From Undaria pinnatifida (lineage: Eukaryota > Sar > Phaeophyceae > Laminariales > Alariaceae), in the NCBI GenBank assembly GCA_012845835.1, contig JABAKD010000016.1:6789919-6853918 (forward strand): DNA of 64,000 nucleotides. The letters run 5' to 3'. Position numbers and translations under genes: made by a program. Of this stretch, positions 10,343 to 22,720 are shown piece after piece. Position 1 is the first letter of the stretch; each line of letters starts with the position of its first letter. The notes below the pieces were generated by a model. That model was not told the origin of the DNA. It searched no databases and saw only the letters and a program-made list of their open reading frames with translations.

Positions 10343-13300
10343 CTATAAATAATAAAAAAATGACACAAACGTGTCCTCCGGGATCGTGAATCCGATGATT
10401 TTTTCCTCAAGGAGAGGAAGGCGGGTGACATCGGCCAAGCACAAGGGCAGACAAAGGGCTGCACGGTCTGGGGGCTACAAGTACCACATGTATAGACGGT
10501 CCCTAGGATCTAGTGACTGCAGGCTCACGAGCGAAGAGCTTTTGCCGCCGCTACGGGCCTGGTCCAGATGATGGGTAATCAAGTTCGTACGAATGATAGA
10601 ACTCGACGATATATGGTGTTTATTATGTCCATGCCCAACGCCTGAAATTGAAGCGCGTTCTTGGCTTGCTACAACACCCGGTTTAGCACGAGACGACTCT
10701 GCCGGCAGCGGGCATGCATACGGCCACTCTCCGTGGATCGAAAATGAGCAAGCCTCTTGCAAACTTTGAGGAAGAGCCCGTGGCCCGGGCGGCACTAGAG
10801 GTCTCGTGGGTGAGCCAAGAGCCAAGGGCTGTACTGCTGCTGCTGTAAAATAATAGATGCAAGATCCACGCAGATAAAGGCGACACGCGGAAAAAGACAC
10901 CACAGACGCCGAAGGCGGCAAGAGAAAGAAAGCCCTTCGTTAGGTCGGGCGACTCCGTCCGCTCAAACGCAGGAATTTCCACACTTATCTGCCTGTGCAT
11001 TATCATGGTTTCCTTACCCACAGAGTGCGAGCCCGCCGCTGTGTGGACCCCTCTCTAGCGGGGGCGGCTGTATAGGGCACACATTTTTTACGAATACAGT
11101 ATACCTGGCAACAAGTCATTTTCTGTATGTACGAGGGAGTACACCCGCAGAGGGGCTGAAGAAATAATCAGACCCGTGGCGGATAGACGCACCTTCGGTC
11201 TTCTCGACGGCTTTTCGCTTCTCGGATCCGCACAACTCGAGCAGCAGGACAAGAGCAGCAGGCCCGGATTCGCAGTTGCTATTGGGTGGCGAAGGCCGAT
11301 CCGGATTCAGAACTTAGCTTGGGCACCGACAGCGACACGGGAAACGGATGATGATGCGTAATGCGTCCCCGATGTTCGTGTTCCGTTGGACGGTTAGCAC
11401 AAAAGGTTTTGCATCCCGGGCCCCCGACTAAAATACCGCCGAACACACTGCTGTGAACTCCGTTGCCTCTCCAGCTGTTTTCTTGCGTTTCGAGCAGCCA
11501 ACATTAGATCATTACTATCTAAAGAAACTACTACTATTTACTGCTGCTGTATGCAGTGCTGCTGCTACGCGGATGGACGGGACCTCCCGTTTCGTCGAGC
11601 TAGTAGAAGGTGGGCAAAAAACAGGCCTTCTGAACACCCCTTAGAAAAAGTCAAATTCAGTAATGGTCCCTCTATTATTATAGTGCTGATTGAGTAGTGC
11701 TGGTTTCCCGCTATAGTCTAGTGCCTGTGCAATCGCTTGGCACAGATGTGGAAAACACTGCATTTTAAGAGTGTTGGCAGTATGCGGAGTGGTGCCGGTT
11801 GCCGTTATAGTACCGGTATGTCTGGCTGGCTTGTACCGGCGCTATAACATATACCTGGTAGAGGAATTACTATGATATGTATGTTTTATTATGTTTTATC
11901 TACAGCAGGTAATATATTCTGTAGAGTATGTGTAGACTACCCTCTGTTACGACGCAACATCGACAGAACGTATATACGTACGTATACCAGCTAACAGCAT
12001 CCGAACGACAGCCTTTGAAGACACCTGTTGTTATAGAATTTCAACAATCACGCGCCAAGCCCAAAGAACGTGGACAAAGCCGCACGTTGTGCGTTCCAAA
12101 AGGTGCCCTGAAGGTCTGCCTTTTACCGACGTTCTACGTGTATGTTACCAACCATACTACACGATGTCCACGAAACGGAAGGATTCCAAGCACGCGTGTA
12201 CTGCTCGTACTACTACTGCTTCTACTAAACTTATAATAACCCTATTCATACACACTACAGCAGCACTGTCTACTACCATTGCTGCTGTAGACATACTTGC
12301 AAACATTTCGGCAAGTAATTCGTCTTGAAATCACTTGATTAGAAGGCCCTGCTTCGCTCTCAGCGCTTCCACCCGGAACACGCCTGCCTAAACCCTTCTC
12401 GGATAACCTTCCCGACGGTTTTCTGCGTTCTTTGCTTTCTTTGTCTTCATCGTGTTCTTCGAGACCGCCCCTATACACTATTAACAGCTTCGAGACAAAA
12501 TCTCCAGCATTGCTTCAAGATAAATCTCCCCACGCTAGTTTCAATATGGTTTTTGCACACTAAAATCAAGATTTTTTTCTCAGAAAATCGAAAAACAGAA
12601 AAAAATGGATAATCAAAACTCGAGTCTGAATAAAACTAGGTCAAAACTGAGCAAGATCGACGTCCCCACACTAAATTTAGCATAAAAAAGCCCCAAAACA
12701 AAACTAAGTACAAAAAAAATGTCCGAGTAGGTACATACGTGCATGTTTATTTTGCACGCGAATCATATCATATGCAATGTTTTCGTAGACCACAAGTGCA
12801 CGTTTATTTTGCACCTGTTTCTTCTGCCCAAATCACAATAAAAACACATCCACCTGCAGCTTTTAGAGCTATAGCAAGCAGTATTAGCATGTTGCCGTCG
12901 AGTATGTTTCACAAGGACGGAACAGAACAGAACACTACAGCGCACTCAGCCCTCAAAGCCGTATAGTATGTACCGGAATGTACTTGTGCTGTTTGCTGTT
13001 TGCTGTGTATTCATGTTTTTGCCTTCGTCATTTGATTATTCGTCCCCGCTCGGTCCTCTTCATGCCCCCCCCCCCCCGCAAACTACACCCGTGGTGCTGA
13101 TCAGAACGTGACATCGCTAGCAAGCGCACAGCACAGCACAGCGCAATCAGCTTTGCATAAGTAGCTCTAGGCATGATCAAATCGCTAGTTTTACCAACTC
13201 ATGGACCTCTTCTTTCGGTCCCTTACACATTTTGTTGTATTCTTCCTTGAGCGAGTGTAGCGGGCGGCCGCCCGCGGAGCGAAGCCCTTGTAGTAGGTAC

Positions 13301-14050
13301 CAGGGGTGCCAGCACAGTTGTTTGGTCTAAAGGAAGATGACCCTTTCTGCTACTCAAGTATCATAGATAGGAAGAGCTATCAACAATAAAACGTGTATTG
13401 TCATGCCGCGCGCGTGTCGTATATGAGAAACACATGAATAACATGACAACTGAGCAATGCAGCCAGCCTCCTTCGTGTGGCAGATGCTGTCATCGTTCCT
13501 TTTTTTGACATGTTTTCCCTCGCAAGTCCCGAAGGGGTCGGACCGCTTTCTGCCAACGAAGTTTTGTTTAATGACGAGCAACAAGTGGCACTGTTGGCCG
13601 GCACCACCGACCTCCAACCTTTTTCTTATAAATTCGTTTTAATCCGCCGGCGGATGGGTACAAAAAGTGACTTCTTCCTTCAACACACTGAAGCTTAAGC
13701 TCGCCATACTTCCACTTAGTATGGGTCGTGTGTCAATTCAACTCGGTTGCCGGCGACCTCCTTGGCTTGACCTTGCACTACCGCAAGTTCCATGATCTAC
13801 ATTTCGCCACGCAACTTTGCCGATGCAATCTCCGTCGCCGACCGAGACGGGTGGGTACGCCCTGCTCGACACCATCCCCGCGGCCGTTGACGAGTCTTCT
13901 ACTTTTGTACTTCGAAGTACTCCTTTGCTTGCCGCCTTCCCGTGACTTATGCGCCAGGTTCAAATTGTTTAGAACTGAACCCGCATTTTTGGGACATACT
14001 ACTTGGAACTAACGTGGGACATTTGTTTGCGGTAGTGAAAGGGTTGACGC
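10343..14050. other. Long stretch without a supported gene
   Basis: Composition is mixed, with short CTG/CAG runs (10835-10850, 11540-11565, 12280-12300). TACCTGGTA lies at 11852-11860. Two copies of TTTATTTTGCAC occur at about 12745 and 12803, a C run at about 13067-13078, and a partial copy of the 6.3-7.2 kb inverted-repeat element at 13636-13735. Minus-strand open frames at 10475-11021 lack a convincing start, splice sites or recognisable motif. Confidence 0.35.
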
Positions 14051-14056
14051 ATAAAC

Positions 14057-14290
14057 AACCAACCAGCCTCCTCCACAAGTTCGGTTCTACAAGCGTAAGC
14101 TTTGCCAGAGCGCGCACTGTGGGTTGACCTCTCTCGACCCCCCCGCCTCCCCACCCCCTTCCAGTTCGGAACAACCAACCAGCTTCCTCCATAGTTTCGG
14201 TTCAACAAGCGTTAGCTTTGCCACAGCGTGCATCGCAGGTTGACCACTTTCGGTCCCCCCGCTCCCCCAACCCCCCCACCCCCCTAATCC
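14057..14290. repeat. Two-unit tandem repeat of about 118 bp
   Basis: Units at about 14057-14170 and 14172-14290 share AACAACCAACCAGC, then GGTT(C)nACAAGCGT(A/T)AGCTTTGCCA, then GGTTGACC and a C-rich end. Open frames across both units on the minus strand repeat the same peptide, as expected for a tandem duplication. Confidence 0.6.
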
Positions 14291-14379
14291 TCCCCACGCA
14301 TCCGCACCCCCTCCTGGTTCCTTCACCCGCCCCCGCTCCCACCGACTGTGCGAACCAGTTTCCGCGGAACTCTCGACCT

Positions 14380-14760
14380 CCCGCGAGGCTTGGCCAGGCG
14401 CCGAAGCACCCCGATTCCGCCTGGGGTATTCCCGCACGCGAAAAACCGGCGGGCTTGCCACCGGCTCCACCTTCATCGGGCGACATGCCCTCCTTCCCTT
14501 ATCAGGAACAAAATCGGCCAGTGGTATCATCGACACCTTCTCCCCGTGTACTTCTGGTCGTCCTCTCTTTTCTGTCACTGCCACCAGTTGCTCTTGGCTC
14601 AACTGATTTGATGTCCACATGATCGACCGCTGCGGGGCACCGGTGCCGTTTTAGCTCCTTCGAGTCTAGGTGTTTGCTCCTCCGATCGTCGTTTCATGGC
14701 CAACTTCACCATCCTCGTCCTTCGTCGTGCCTTGTGCATTATCGGACGACTCTAAACAAA
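14380..14760 (-). pseudogene. Degraded coding-like stretch, unknown product
   Basis: On the minus strand a GC-rich open frame starts with MWTSNQLSQEQ at 14620 and runs into the tandem repeat at 14290. Just upstream (14710-14605), a different frame is open and looks equally coding-like (begins MVKLAMKRRSEEQ) and stops near 14597. The two frames overlap at one point, as if a frameshift split one gene. I see no diagnostic motif; a retroelement gag-like remnant is possible but unproven. Confidence 0.2.
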
Positions 14761-15329
14761 AAAACTCTGCCTCGGGCAACCTCTGGGCTACCTCGATATG
14801 TATGGGATCTTGATCTCCTACCCACCAAGAGTACCATTATCGATTAACGCCGTTCGCGCACCAAGATAATCTCCGAAATTGATAAAACAAAACTTGACTA
14901 AAATAGCCCGCCTATGAAGACCATTGGCGAAAACTCAGCGCGCGTAACAAGACCATATGGCGTAATACCCTCGGACTACGAGAAGCAAGATCGCCGCCGC
15001 TGATACCCACCCCGCTGCCCCGACATGTGATTTCGATCCCGACCACCAACTACACCATCGTCACGATTAACTCCTTTCACTCAACAAGACCCTCTCCGCA
15101 ATTGACCACCGCACTTACCTATCACCTGCCTGCCACATCCGTTGAGGAATTCTTAGCGCGCGTACTAACCGTATGGTGTAACACAGTCGGACTATGATAA
15201 AACACAAGGCTGCCGCCGTCACAGGCACCCGCCCCACTGCCACGACATGCCATTTCCATCCCCTAAGCTACACCGTCTTTGCGATCAATATCGTTCGCGC
15301 ACCAAGACCATCGTCGTAATTGACCACTC

Positions 15330-16470
15330 ATTAAGACTAGAGCAGCCAAGCCCGCGTACCGCATCCTTTGACGAAAGCGTAGCGCGCCTACTGCAACCAT
15401 CGACGAAATCTTGGCGCCAACCGATACCCTTGACGAAATCTTACCATAGTAGCGCCTGCAACAAACCGTGTACCAAAAACATTGACGAATGCTTGGTGCG
15501 CCTACCAAGTCTATTGATGAACGCTTATCCCGCCTACCAAGACCATTACCGAAAGCTGGTCATAATAGCGCCTGCTCAAGTCTGTGTACCAAGTCCGTTG
15601 ACGAAAGCTTACGTACCTTCCAAAACAGATGACGAAAGCTTAGTGCGCCTACCAAGACCGTTGACGAAGGCGTATCGCGACTGCCACGAGCGTTGACGAA
15701 TCTTCAGCGCACCTACCAACACCGTTAACGACCATTGATTAAAATTTAGTGAACCTACCAAACATTTTGACGAAAGATTATCACATTAGCGCCTGCAACA
15801 ATCCGTGTATCAAAACCATTGGCACACGTTTGGCGCACCTGCCGAAACAATCCATCAAAGACTAGCGCGCCCACCGCAACCTTTGATGAAAGCTTAGCGC
15901 GTCTACCGCAACTATTGACGAAAGCGTGGTGCGCCTACCGTAACCAGTGACAAAATATATGCATGCCTCCGAAGACCGTTGACGAAAGCTTAGCGCGCCT
16001 TTCACGACCGTCGACGATGCCTTAGCGCCCTTACCAACACCATTGACGACCATTGATGACATTGGCGAGCCCACCTAAACTTATGACGAAATATGATCAA
16101 AGCAGCTCTAAAACCCGTGTACCAAAACCATTGAGTAGAGCTTGGAGAGCCTACCGCAACTATGAAGGAAAGATTGACGCTCCTACCACAACCATTGACA
16201 AAATATTAGCGTGCTTACCAAAACCGTTGACGAAAGCTTAGCGCGCCTTCCACGACTGTTGACGACAGTGTAGCCCGCCTACCAAGACCATTGACAACCA
16301 TTGGTGAATCTTAGCGAGCCTATCGGAACCATTTATGAAACATTCGCGCGCCTATCGCAAGAATTCACAAAAGCTTAGCTCACCTAACAACACCGCTGAC
16401 GAAAGCTTAGTGCCCCTACGAAAGCCATTTACGCAATCTTATTGCATTAGCGCCAGCAACAACCCGCGCA
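15330..16470. repeat. Degenerate minisatellite, period about 30-33 bp
   Basis: The unit approximates CTACCAAGACCATTGACG followed by AAAGCTTAGCGCGC. GACGAA recurs at 15369, 15402, 15432, 15484, 15600, 15628, 15664, 15695, 15770, 15917, 15979, 16087, 16230 and 16397, often 30-33 bp apart. A longer word (TAGCGCCTGCAACAA) recurs at about 15450, 15560 and 15790, suggesting a higher-order unit. More diverged units extend back to about 14850. Plus- and minus-strand frames across it are repeat-derived. Confidence 0.7.
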
Positions 16471-16580
16471 CCATAACCATCGCCGAGATAAGACCGCCGC
16501 TATGTCGACAGCAAAAGCCCGGTCTAAGCAGACTGCCGCCCGCGAAACTACTCCGATTGGTTCCGACACCGCCCCAGCTT

Positions 16581-16601
16581 TTGACGTTTGACAAACGTCA
16601 A
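16581..16601. repeat. Perfect 21-bp palindrome
   Basis: TTGACGTTTG and CAAACGTCAA are separated by a single A at 16591. It lies just after the minisatellite. Confidence 0.6.
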
Positions 16602-16734
16602 GGCGTAATCACCGTCACTCAGCCTGTTAACTCGATCCTCACTAGGGCACACCACCTTGCTGACCCTCGTCCCCTCCTAATCTAACTTCTCACTGAGTTA
16701 CTACTGGTCTCGACGCGCCGCCACTACCTCGCAT

Positions 16735-17060
16735 GTGTCAATATTTTATGTGGCTACAGACTAAAGGAGAACATTACTTTGCCTGTCTCGAGCTTCATGT
16801 ATCTACAGACGGACAGCGAAAGATACCCCTTCGTTTTCACCAATATTTATGTGTCTACAGACTACGAAAAGTGAACCCTTTTTTGTCTTCCAATGCCGTT
16901 TACTCCGTTGCTATCAGATACACCTCTCCGGGCTACCACCATCCGTCTATTCTACTGCATTCCTTCAAGCACTGTCGTTACTCTACTACATTGCCAAGCT
17001 GCTGTCATGACTCTACTGCATTCTTTCAAAAGCACCATCGTTTCATCTCAAACTTGCTGG
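16735..17060. repeat. Short degenerate tandem repeats
   Basis: ATTTTATGTGGCTACAGAC, ATGTATCTACAGAC and TTTATGTGTCTACAGAC recur at about 16743, 16797 and 16845. Then (A/T)CT(C/A)TACT(G/A)CATT recurs at about 16950, 16980 and 17010. This continues the satellite-like character of 14.8-17 kb. Confidence 0.45.
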
Positions 17061-17170
17061 GGCGTGCCAGCCAAGGAGGCCTATACCCTGTCCTCGTCGT
17101 TTGTAAATTGAGTCGTACAGGACACCCTCGGATAATCAAGACAAACCTCCGCGCGGCCAAGCTACGGTGA

Positions 17171-19500
17171 TAGTTTTGTCCCTTTTAGGGGTCTTTTGTA
17201 GCGAGTCAGAGCCACGCGGGCGAGTGGCTACCTCTTGTGCTTTTCGCGATAAGCATCGCCATGGCATCGTTGCTGTTTATTTCGCTGCGCCAATAAAAGT
17301 TTTTAAAGTCCGTTTTTGAACGACCTGAACTCTTTAGTGCAGGTGAGGGTATAATATTGCATTATGTATAATACTACGTAAAATACTATAAAGTGTAATA
17401 CTATAATACCGTAGCCTCGGTCGCGCTCTGTCACGACCACCATCTGCTTCTCGGCAAACCTACGCGCGTCCATATATATATTCGTCCTGACGGTCTCCAT
17501 AGCGGCCGCGCGCGTGAGTTTGACACCATCCTCCCAGTCTCAAGGGTCTCACGGGGCAATCAGGAAGTATTCGCGCCATTTATACCATCTCGTGGCTAGT
17601 CATCTCCCTGTAACCGGCATCGCCAACGGCGCTGACCACATTGACCGTGTCCCTACCACACCTTGTTGGAAAGTTTCGCATCAAAATTAGACGCACCCTT
17701 GTCACGAGATTCAGGTTTTCATCGCGCCAAAAAACAAGGACCCCTTTCGAATTTCGTGAAGCGCCCGCCGATCACCAACGCATACAAGTTAATAACAGCT
17801 AGGTACTCTTATTCTTCGTCGCGATTTTCTACCACAGCTAAATTCTATGTTATACGGGCCACTACGGCAATCGCCGCATGGGCATGTGCCCTCCGCGCCG
17901 CTTGCCTCCAAAGGTATCCCCTCGACATTAGCATTGCTCGGTTTCTTCTTCCCTACTCTAGCTCCGTCCCGATGTCCCGATTTTTTGTCGGAACAATGGA
18001 ATGACCTAGGCAGTTCTTGTGTTTCGAACCCTCCGGCTACGTAGACGCGTATCTGGGCATCAAATAAACACATAATTCCTCCCCGTCACTCCAACAATGG
18101 TGGCGCAACGGCGGTGGGAGTGCCAAACCTAACAGGTACCAGGTACCAATTATTAACACCTTCGATTAACCTCTTTGGGTCTCATGTAAAACAAAAACCA
18201 AACGAGGGGGGGGATCCTATCATCTGTCTAGGAAAAGCGAGCAGCAGTGCGAGAATCGCTACGCTGCGCGCGTGCCGCTCAGCTCCTTGCATTGCCCTTT
18301 GGACACATGGCCCACCCCCGCTGCCTGGGCTCTGCTTAGTGTTGCTGGTAATCGTTAATTTTAGTATCCTGTGTTTTTCTCTGCAGTCCCGATCTTAGAA
18401 CCTTAAAACATGTTATCATGTTCGCATATATAAAGTAGTATACACCGCACGCAGGGGATGTGTGTTCATTTGCATCACTCACCAGTTTGTTTCATTGTCC
18501 GTATATACGTGTGTCGGCAAATAGAAATGGGTCTCGACGCTAAAGTATATATTATTGTCCGGTGTAAAATACCTATGTGGGTGCAATGTGCCTGATGTTA
18601 TCGGCGAATAGTTGGCCACCGCCCGGAGCAACGGCAACATGTTTTTCCTGGTTGTGGATGAGCGTATTTGCGGAGGTGACGCATACTTCTCATTGGCTAT
18701 TAATAGTATACATTGCTGAAATGCTGGTAATGGTCGCGCCAAACCAACGCCGGATTATTTTTTTTACATTACACATTTCTACCTGCTTTTCTTTTCACAC
18801 CAGTTATGATATTACACTGCGTTTATATAGTGATTAGATATGTCGTGTTGAGCTCGCCTTCAACAACCACAACGCACTTGGTGTCAACGAAGTACACACG
18901 TACAAATGTGCACACGTACATGAGCAGCCTTCCTCTCTATGTTTACACGCATGAGCCGTTTTCCTGTTTACGCTTCATTGGATTTGAACCACCTAGCAGT
19001 AGCGGCGACCGCACAAAATATCATAGTAACCTGTCCATTTTGGCTTTGTTATCTACAACAAATTCGCCACAGACCTCCAGCACCGCCGCTCGTTCCTACC
19101 AGCTACTATACGACGTCACTGCTTGCCATTGACGCGACGGTGCACACGCCCACCCGTAGGTACGAGTAGCCACAAAGATAAGCTGTGGCGGTGTTAGCGG
19201 TTAAACGACCGTTTTCGAGGCTCATAACCTGTTATGGATGTAAAATTTGCTTACGCATTGACCAAGAGGAGCTCGCTGGCACACCGTTGTGCAAGTAGAA
19301 GGTTCAGAAAGGTTGATATCAACTTGTGGTCCAAACTTTAGACAACGATGGATCAGGCGGAGCAGTGAAAATAATAAGGGGAGGAGGACGATGATAGAGC
19401 GACAGAGGTGGGCGTACAGTATGGCCATCTTCGCGTTCTCGCGACTTGTTGTGGTAGCCTCGGTTATTCGTTCTGAAGTTCGAACAAATTCCTTGCGCTA
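17171..19500. other. Stretch without a supported gene
   Basis: It contains TACCAGGTA at 18137-18145 and a G run at 18206-18213. Open frames on both strands of 17660-18070 are moderately coding-like (a CPCGDC on the minus strand) but lack splice context or a recognised domain. No repeat family from elsewhere in the window matches. Confidence 0.3.
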
Positions 19501-19509
19501 GCCTTTCAG

Positions 19510-19860
19510 GTCCCATGTTACGGCCCCTGCTTCCGTTCCTTCTCAGCGCACTGGTCATTTCTATTTTGCCTTTCGACCGACGGCCCCACATCAGCCTTCC
19601 AGGTTCGAAGTTGTGGACCCTGACATTGTTTTGGGCAGTGTGTCTTGCTTCCTCTTGTCTGCTGGTTTATTTTCTTTTGCCTTGTGACCAATGGGCCCAC
19701 GCTAGCCTTCTTTGCGTACTGGTTCTTTCTCTTTTGACGTTCGGCCAATGGCCCCGTGTCAACCTACCAGGTCCAACGTTACCGACCCTGACGTTGTTTT
19801 AGGCAGTCTGCTTTGCTTTTGCTCTCTTGTCTTTCGGCCGATGGCCCGACCGCCCGTCCC
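19510..19860. repeat. Degenerate tandem repeat rich in TCTTTT...GGCC(A/G)(A/C)TGGCCC
   Basis: Words such as TTCGGCCAATGGCCC, ACCCTGACRTTGTTTTRGGCAGT and CTCTTGTCTTTCGGCCGATGG recur with spacings of about 60-180 bp. This probably belongs to the internal region of the LTR element whose 3' part follows. Confidence 0.45.
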
Positions 19861-20335
19861 TTCGGCCCCGCACTACAGGCCCCAAATTTGTTGGCCCACC
19901 ACAGCGTGGCATGTTTCGTTTTCCCTCTTTCGACTTTGTTTCCGCGTCTATACACTTTTTTTGTTTCCATTCGCATCCTTGCGCTCAGTGGCTTTGCCCC
20001 TCGCATTTTCGTAGGCCGATAGCTGCTGGTAAACCGTAGGTACATACCCGACCTCGAGCTCCCAAGGTTGTGAGCTCAACGACAGAGCTGTAACCCGTAC
20101 AATGAGGCGTCTTAGCTTCATTGCAAAGTGTGGGGGGACCTATAGCCACGTCTTCGTTTGTGCCGAATAGCCGCATCTTCGGCCCCCATTCCAATTTCTG
20201 GATGCTTTGTTGACATTCTTTGATTGCCGTATGATCTGCATCTACGACTATACATGGTGGGCTACGTAGATGGATAGGATATAGATTGACATGAAACCAC
20301 GTCATAGTTGATGTCAAACCATGTCATAGCTGTAT
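19830..20335 (+). mobile_element. LTR-retroelement remnant: 3' internal region (D) with a decayed LTR start
   Basis: 20050-20280 matches 33600-33787 directly and 53730-54060 in inverted orientation (shared AATAGCCGCATCTTCG and GATCTGCATCTACGACT). In those copies this block sits immediately before an LTR. Here 20290-20330 keeps the LTR words GAAACCACGTCATAG. No protein domains remain. Confidence 0.5.
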
Positions 20336-21726
20336 GATGGCCTATATAGTACAAGGTTCCCCATTGGGATGGGGTTGACTAGATATCCCGGGGCGTCGCA
20401 AGTCGAAAAGGGGGAACACAGCCATTCCAATACTATATAAGGGCGGATCCTAACGAACACACAAAAAAATCAGAATCGTGTCGGAAAATGAGCTGCTGCT
20501 TTTGCTATTGCTGTATGCGTCGTGCACCTGATGCATATGAGGTCCGATCATGTGGGTTTGATTGTTGCATTGGACGTGAAACTGTTTTTGTCGTGACTCG
20601 ATCTCCTGTTGTGCACCAACCACATATATACACCGTGACTACTGGCACCAAGGCAATAACTTGAAACACGACTCCTGCAGTTGTAGTGCAGCTGTGCTGG
20701 TCCTCTATACATTTTTCCGTGACAGCACACAAGCTACGCACACATACATACGTGGTACCTACAGAAGCGCACAAACACACACAAATACACACGGAAGCAC
20801 TGTCTGCGGCTGTCACAAAGGAGAAAGCTCACAGCGCGGCCGGTGTTGTACCGTGACTGCCACAAGTACTGAGCCTAGAGGGCCATGTGTGATGCAGCAG
20901 CACAGCAGCAGCAGCAGCGGCAGAGCGAGAAAAACACTGTGTGGTGGAACTCGAGTATAAAAGGGCCTATTCGTAGAGTCCTCTGTCGATCGACATTTTT
21001 AGTTTTCTTTCCTCGCAACTATTAATAGCACATACAGTAGGTTTCTATGGGCCCTGCGCGGCTCGGCTAAACGAGGCAGGTGGCAGTATGGGCCCTGCTC
21101 GGTAGGTCTTGCTCGGTGCCACTACTTCCCAGATGCGACGCAGGGAGCATACCAGCTCGAGAAATAGCAGCTAGGTGCCAATCTCCAAGGTAGACGGGCA
21201 GAGAGGAAATCATTGTTGTCACAGGCGAGGTTTAATATATGTTCAGTGCGAGGTGTACAACAGAAGTAAAGGGATAGGTGCAAAATATATTCTGTTGCTG
21301 CTGCTGTTGCTGCCGCTGGCTGTATGTAGCTGCGCCGTAGCACACAGCACAGAATGGTTTAAAGCTACTGGGCTGATGTTGTGCAGGGGGCGAAAGATCG
21401 GAGCGTGTAGAAAAATCTGAGAGCGCAGCGGGCTGTTGAAGAAGATCAAATTGTGGGGTTTTCCATTCACAACTACTGGGCTCAGCGAGGCGGAATGCAA
21501 CCGCTTGAAAAAAAAAGCCAGTTCAGCGACGTTGAATGCTCAGAGCACCGCCACGGAGCTCGGCCGGGATCCCGACATGCGTCGTAATGTACCGAAGGCT
21601 CCCCTAACTAACTGCCGAGTCATGCCTCTATATTGCGGTAGGGGTTGCAGTTTTTGGGTTAAATGTTTTTCTGGCCGATTAGTCAAGTAATTTCACGAGT
21701 ACGTAACATGTTGTTTTAGGACTAAG
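20336..21726. other. Gene-free stretch with CAG/CTG repeats
   Basis: CAG repeats lie at 20895-20922 and CTG repeats at 21292-21320. GTATGGGCCCTGC-like words are duplicated at about 21046 and 21088. No supported gene. Confidence 0.35.
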
Positions 21727-21880
21727 GCATAGAAGCTTGGTCGGGTTGTGCGAACGAACGCCTTCGAAGTCATTTGTCGGGTGGGATATTGATTGAGTTC
21801 GTCATGTTAGGAGCCCAGGAGCTTTCTGCTGCACCCCTACGTACCGTGGGATGACTCTGCCCCGCAGCCGTAAGTGCGAG
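21727..21880 (+). repeat. Dispersed repeat L, copy 1
   Basis: Matches 27905-28055: both contain TGGTCGG, GCCTTCGAAGTCAT, ATATTGA, TAGGAGYCCAG and GCTGCACCCC. Function unknown. Confidence 0.5.
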
Positions 21881-21944
21881 AAACAAACTTCGGCCGCCGG
21901 AGAACCGCACCCCCTCCCTCCCAGCCAAGTTGCATTTACATAAA

Positions 21945-22140
21945 CATATGTCACGTCAAGGCCATCGTCATAGGCGGGCGAGAATGTAAGTGGTGGTGAT
22001 GGTCCATGCAAGACATCGCACCTCGACACTGTTGTTCTATACTGTTCCATGGAGTATGGTGGTGTCAGTATTGTTGTGTTTAAAAGCAGCGAGCCAATAG
22101 AGATAATCATGAGTAAAAGACGCGACGAACCATGAGAAGA
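21945..22140 (+). mobile_element. Diverged LTR fragment (family E)
   Basis: Shares CACGTCAAGGCCATC and GGGCGA(T/G)AATGTA with 42947-43000 and the inverse of 53600-53640, and GAGCCAATA(A/G)AGA with about 43147. Decayed, with no coding. Confidence 0.4.
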
Positions 22141-22240
22141 CAGCTACCCAGCGCCGTCTCCCCCAATCCCTGCGCCCCCTCGGGGACACTCTATGTAACA
22201 GATGCCGATCCGATCCGGGGTGATGTTCAGGACAGGCGGT

Positions 22241-22720
22241 TATTATAAAAATTAAAATACACTCCAGCTGTGAGATCGAATATTTTGTCGAAACTCATCT
22301 TTGCAAGCTGTGTCTGATACTCCGGTCGCGCGCATTACGGGTTGTGCGTCCTCATTAAGGATATAGGTCGGCGACTCCCCTTGCAACTACAGTGTAGCTA
22401 CCAGGGTCAACAGGGTGATGTTAGGCGGTCTGTGCGCGGAAACTATAAACCTGTTTCTGAGGGGGACAAAATCTGACAGCTGTGGAAGGAAATGCATCAG
22501 TTTATCAAGTGAATCCTGTAAGTCGAATATCCGGTGAGGGGAGGGCGGAGTTTTTAAGGACGTGGGGGCCTGATTTTGATCAAAAGGGGGGCGGGAGGGG
22601 GGAAGGGGGGGGAGGGGACGGGTGGGGCAGGTCTATTTGTGCGTGGAAACTATAAATATTATGCGGCAAATCTATTGAGTTCTTACTCCGGTTCGGCTGC
22701 CTAATGTGTCGGCGCGTTTG
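22241..22720 (-). mobile_element. Fold-back element arm 1 (inverted orientation)
   Basis: It starts with an A/T end followed by ACTCCAGCTGTGAGATCGAA and runs through GCAAGCTGTG, GGTCGGCGACTCCCC and CAGGGTCAACAGGGTGATG. It then reaches G-rich modules (GTGCGCGGAAACTATAAA...GACAAAATCTGACAG). Closely related arms lie at 48585-49800, 54955-57560, 58545-60095 and 61862-62010. Confidence 0.65.

Noticed and set aside
10365-10440. Minus-strand IIGFTIPEDTF resembling a cytochrome P450 segment
   Set aside because: Only about 11 residues match the idea, with no adjoining ExxR or heme-binding motif and no acceptable splice links.
15247-15696. Plus-strand 149-codon frame with repeated peptide LPRPLTKAY
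   Set aside because: The repeats follow the 30-33-bp minisatellite; frames shift between units, and no gene signals are present.
15330-16470. CRISPR-like array
   Set aside because: Units are degenerate and contiguous without unique spacers, in a eukaryotic context.
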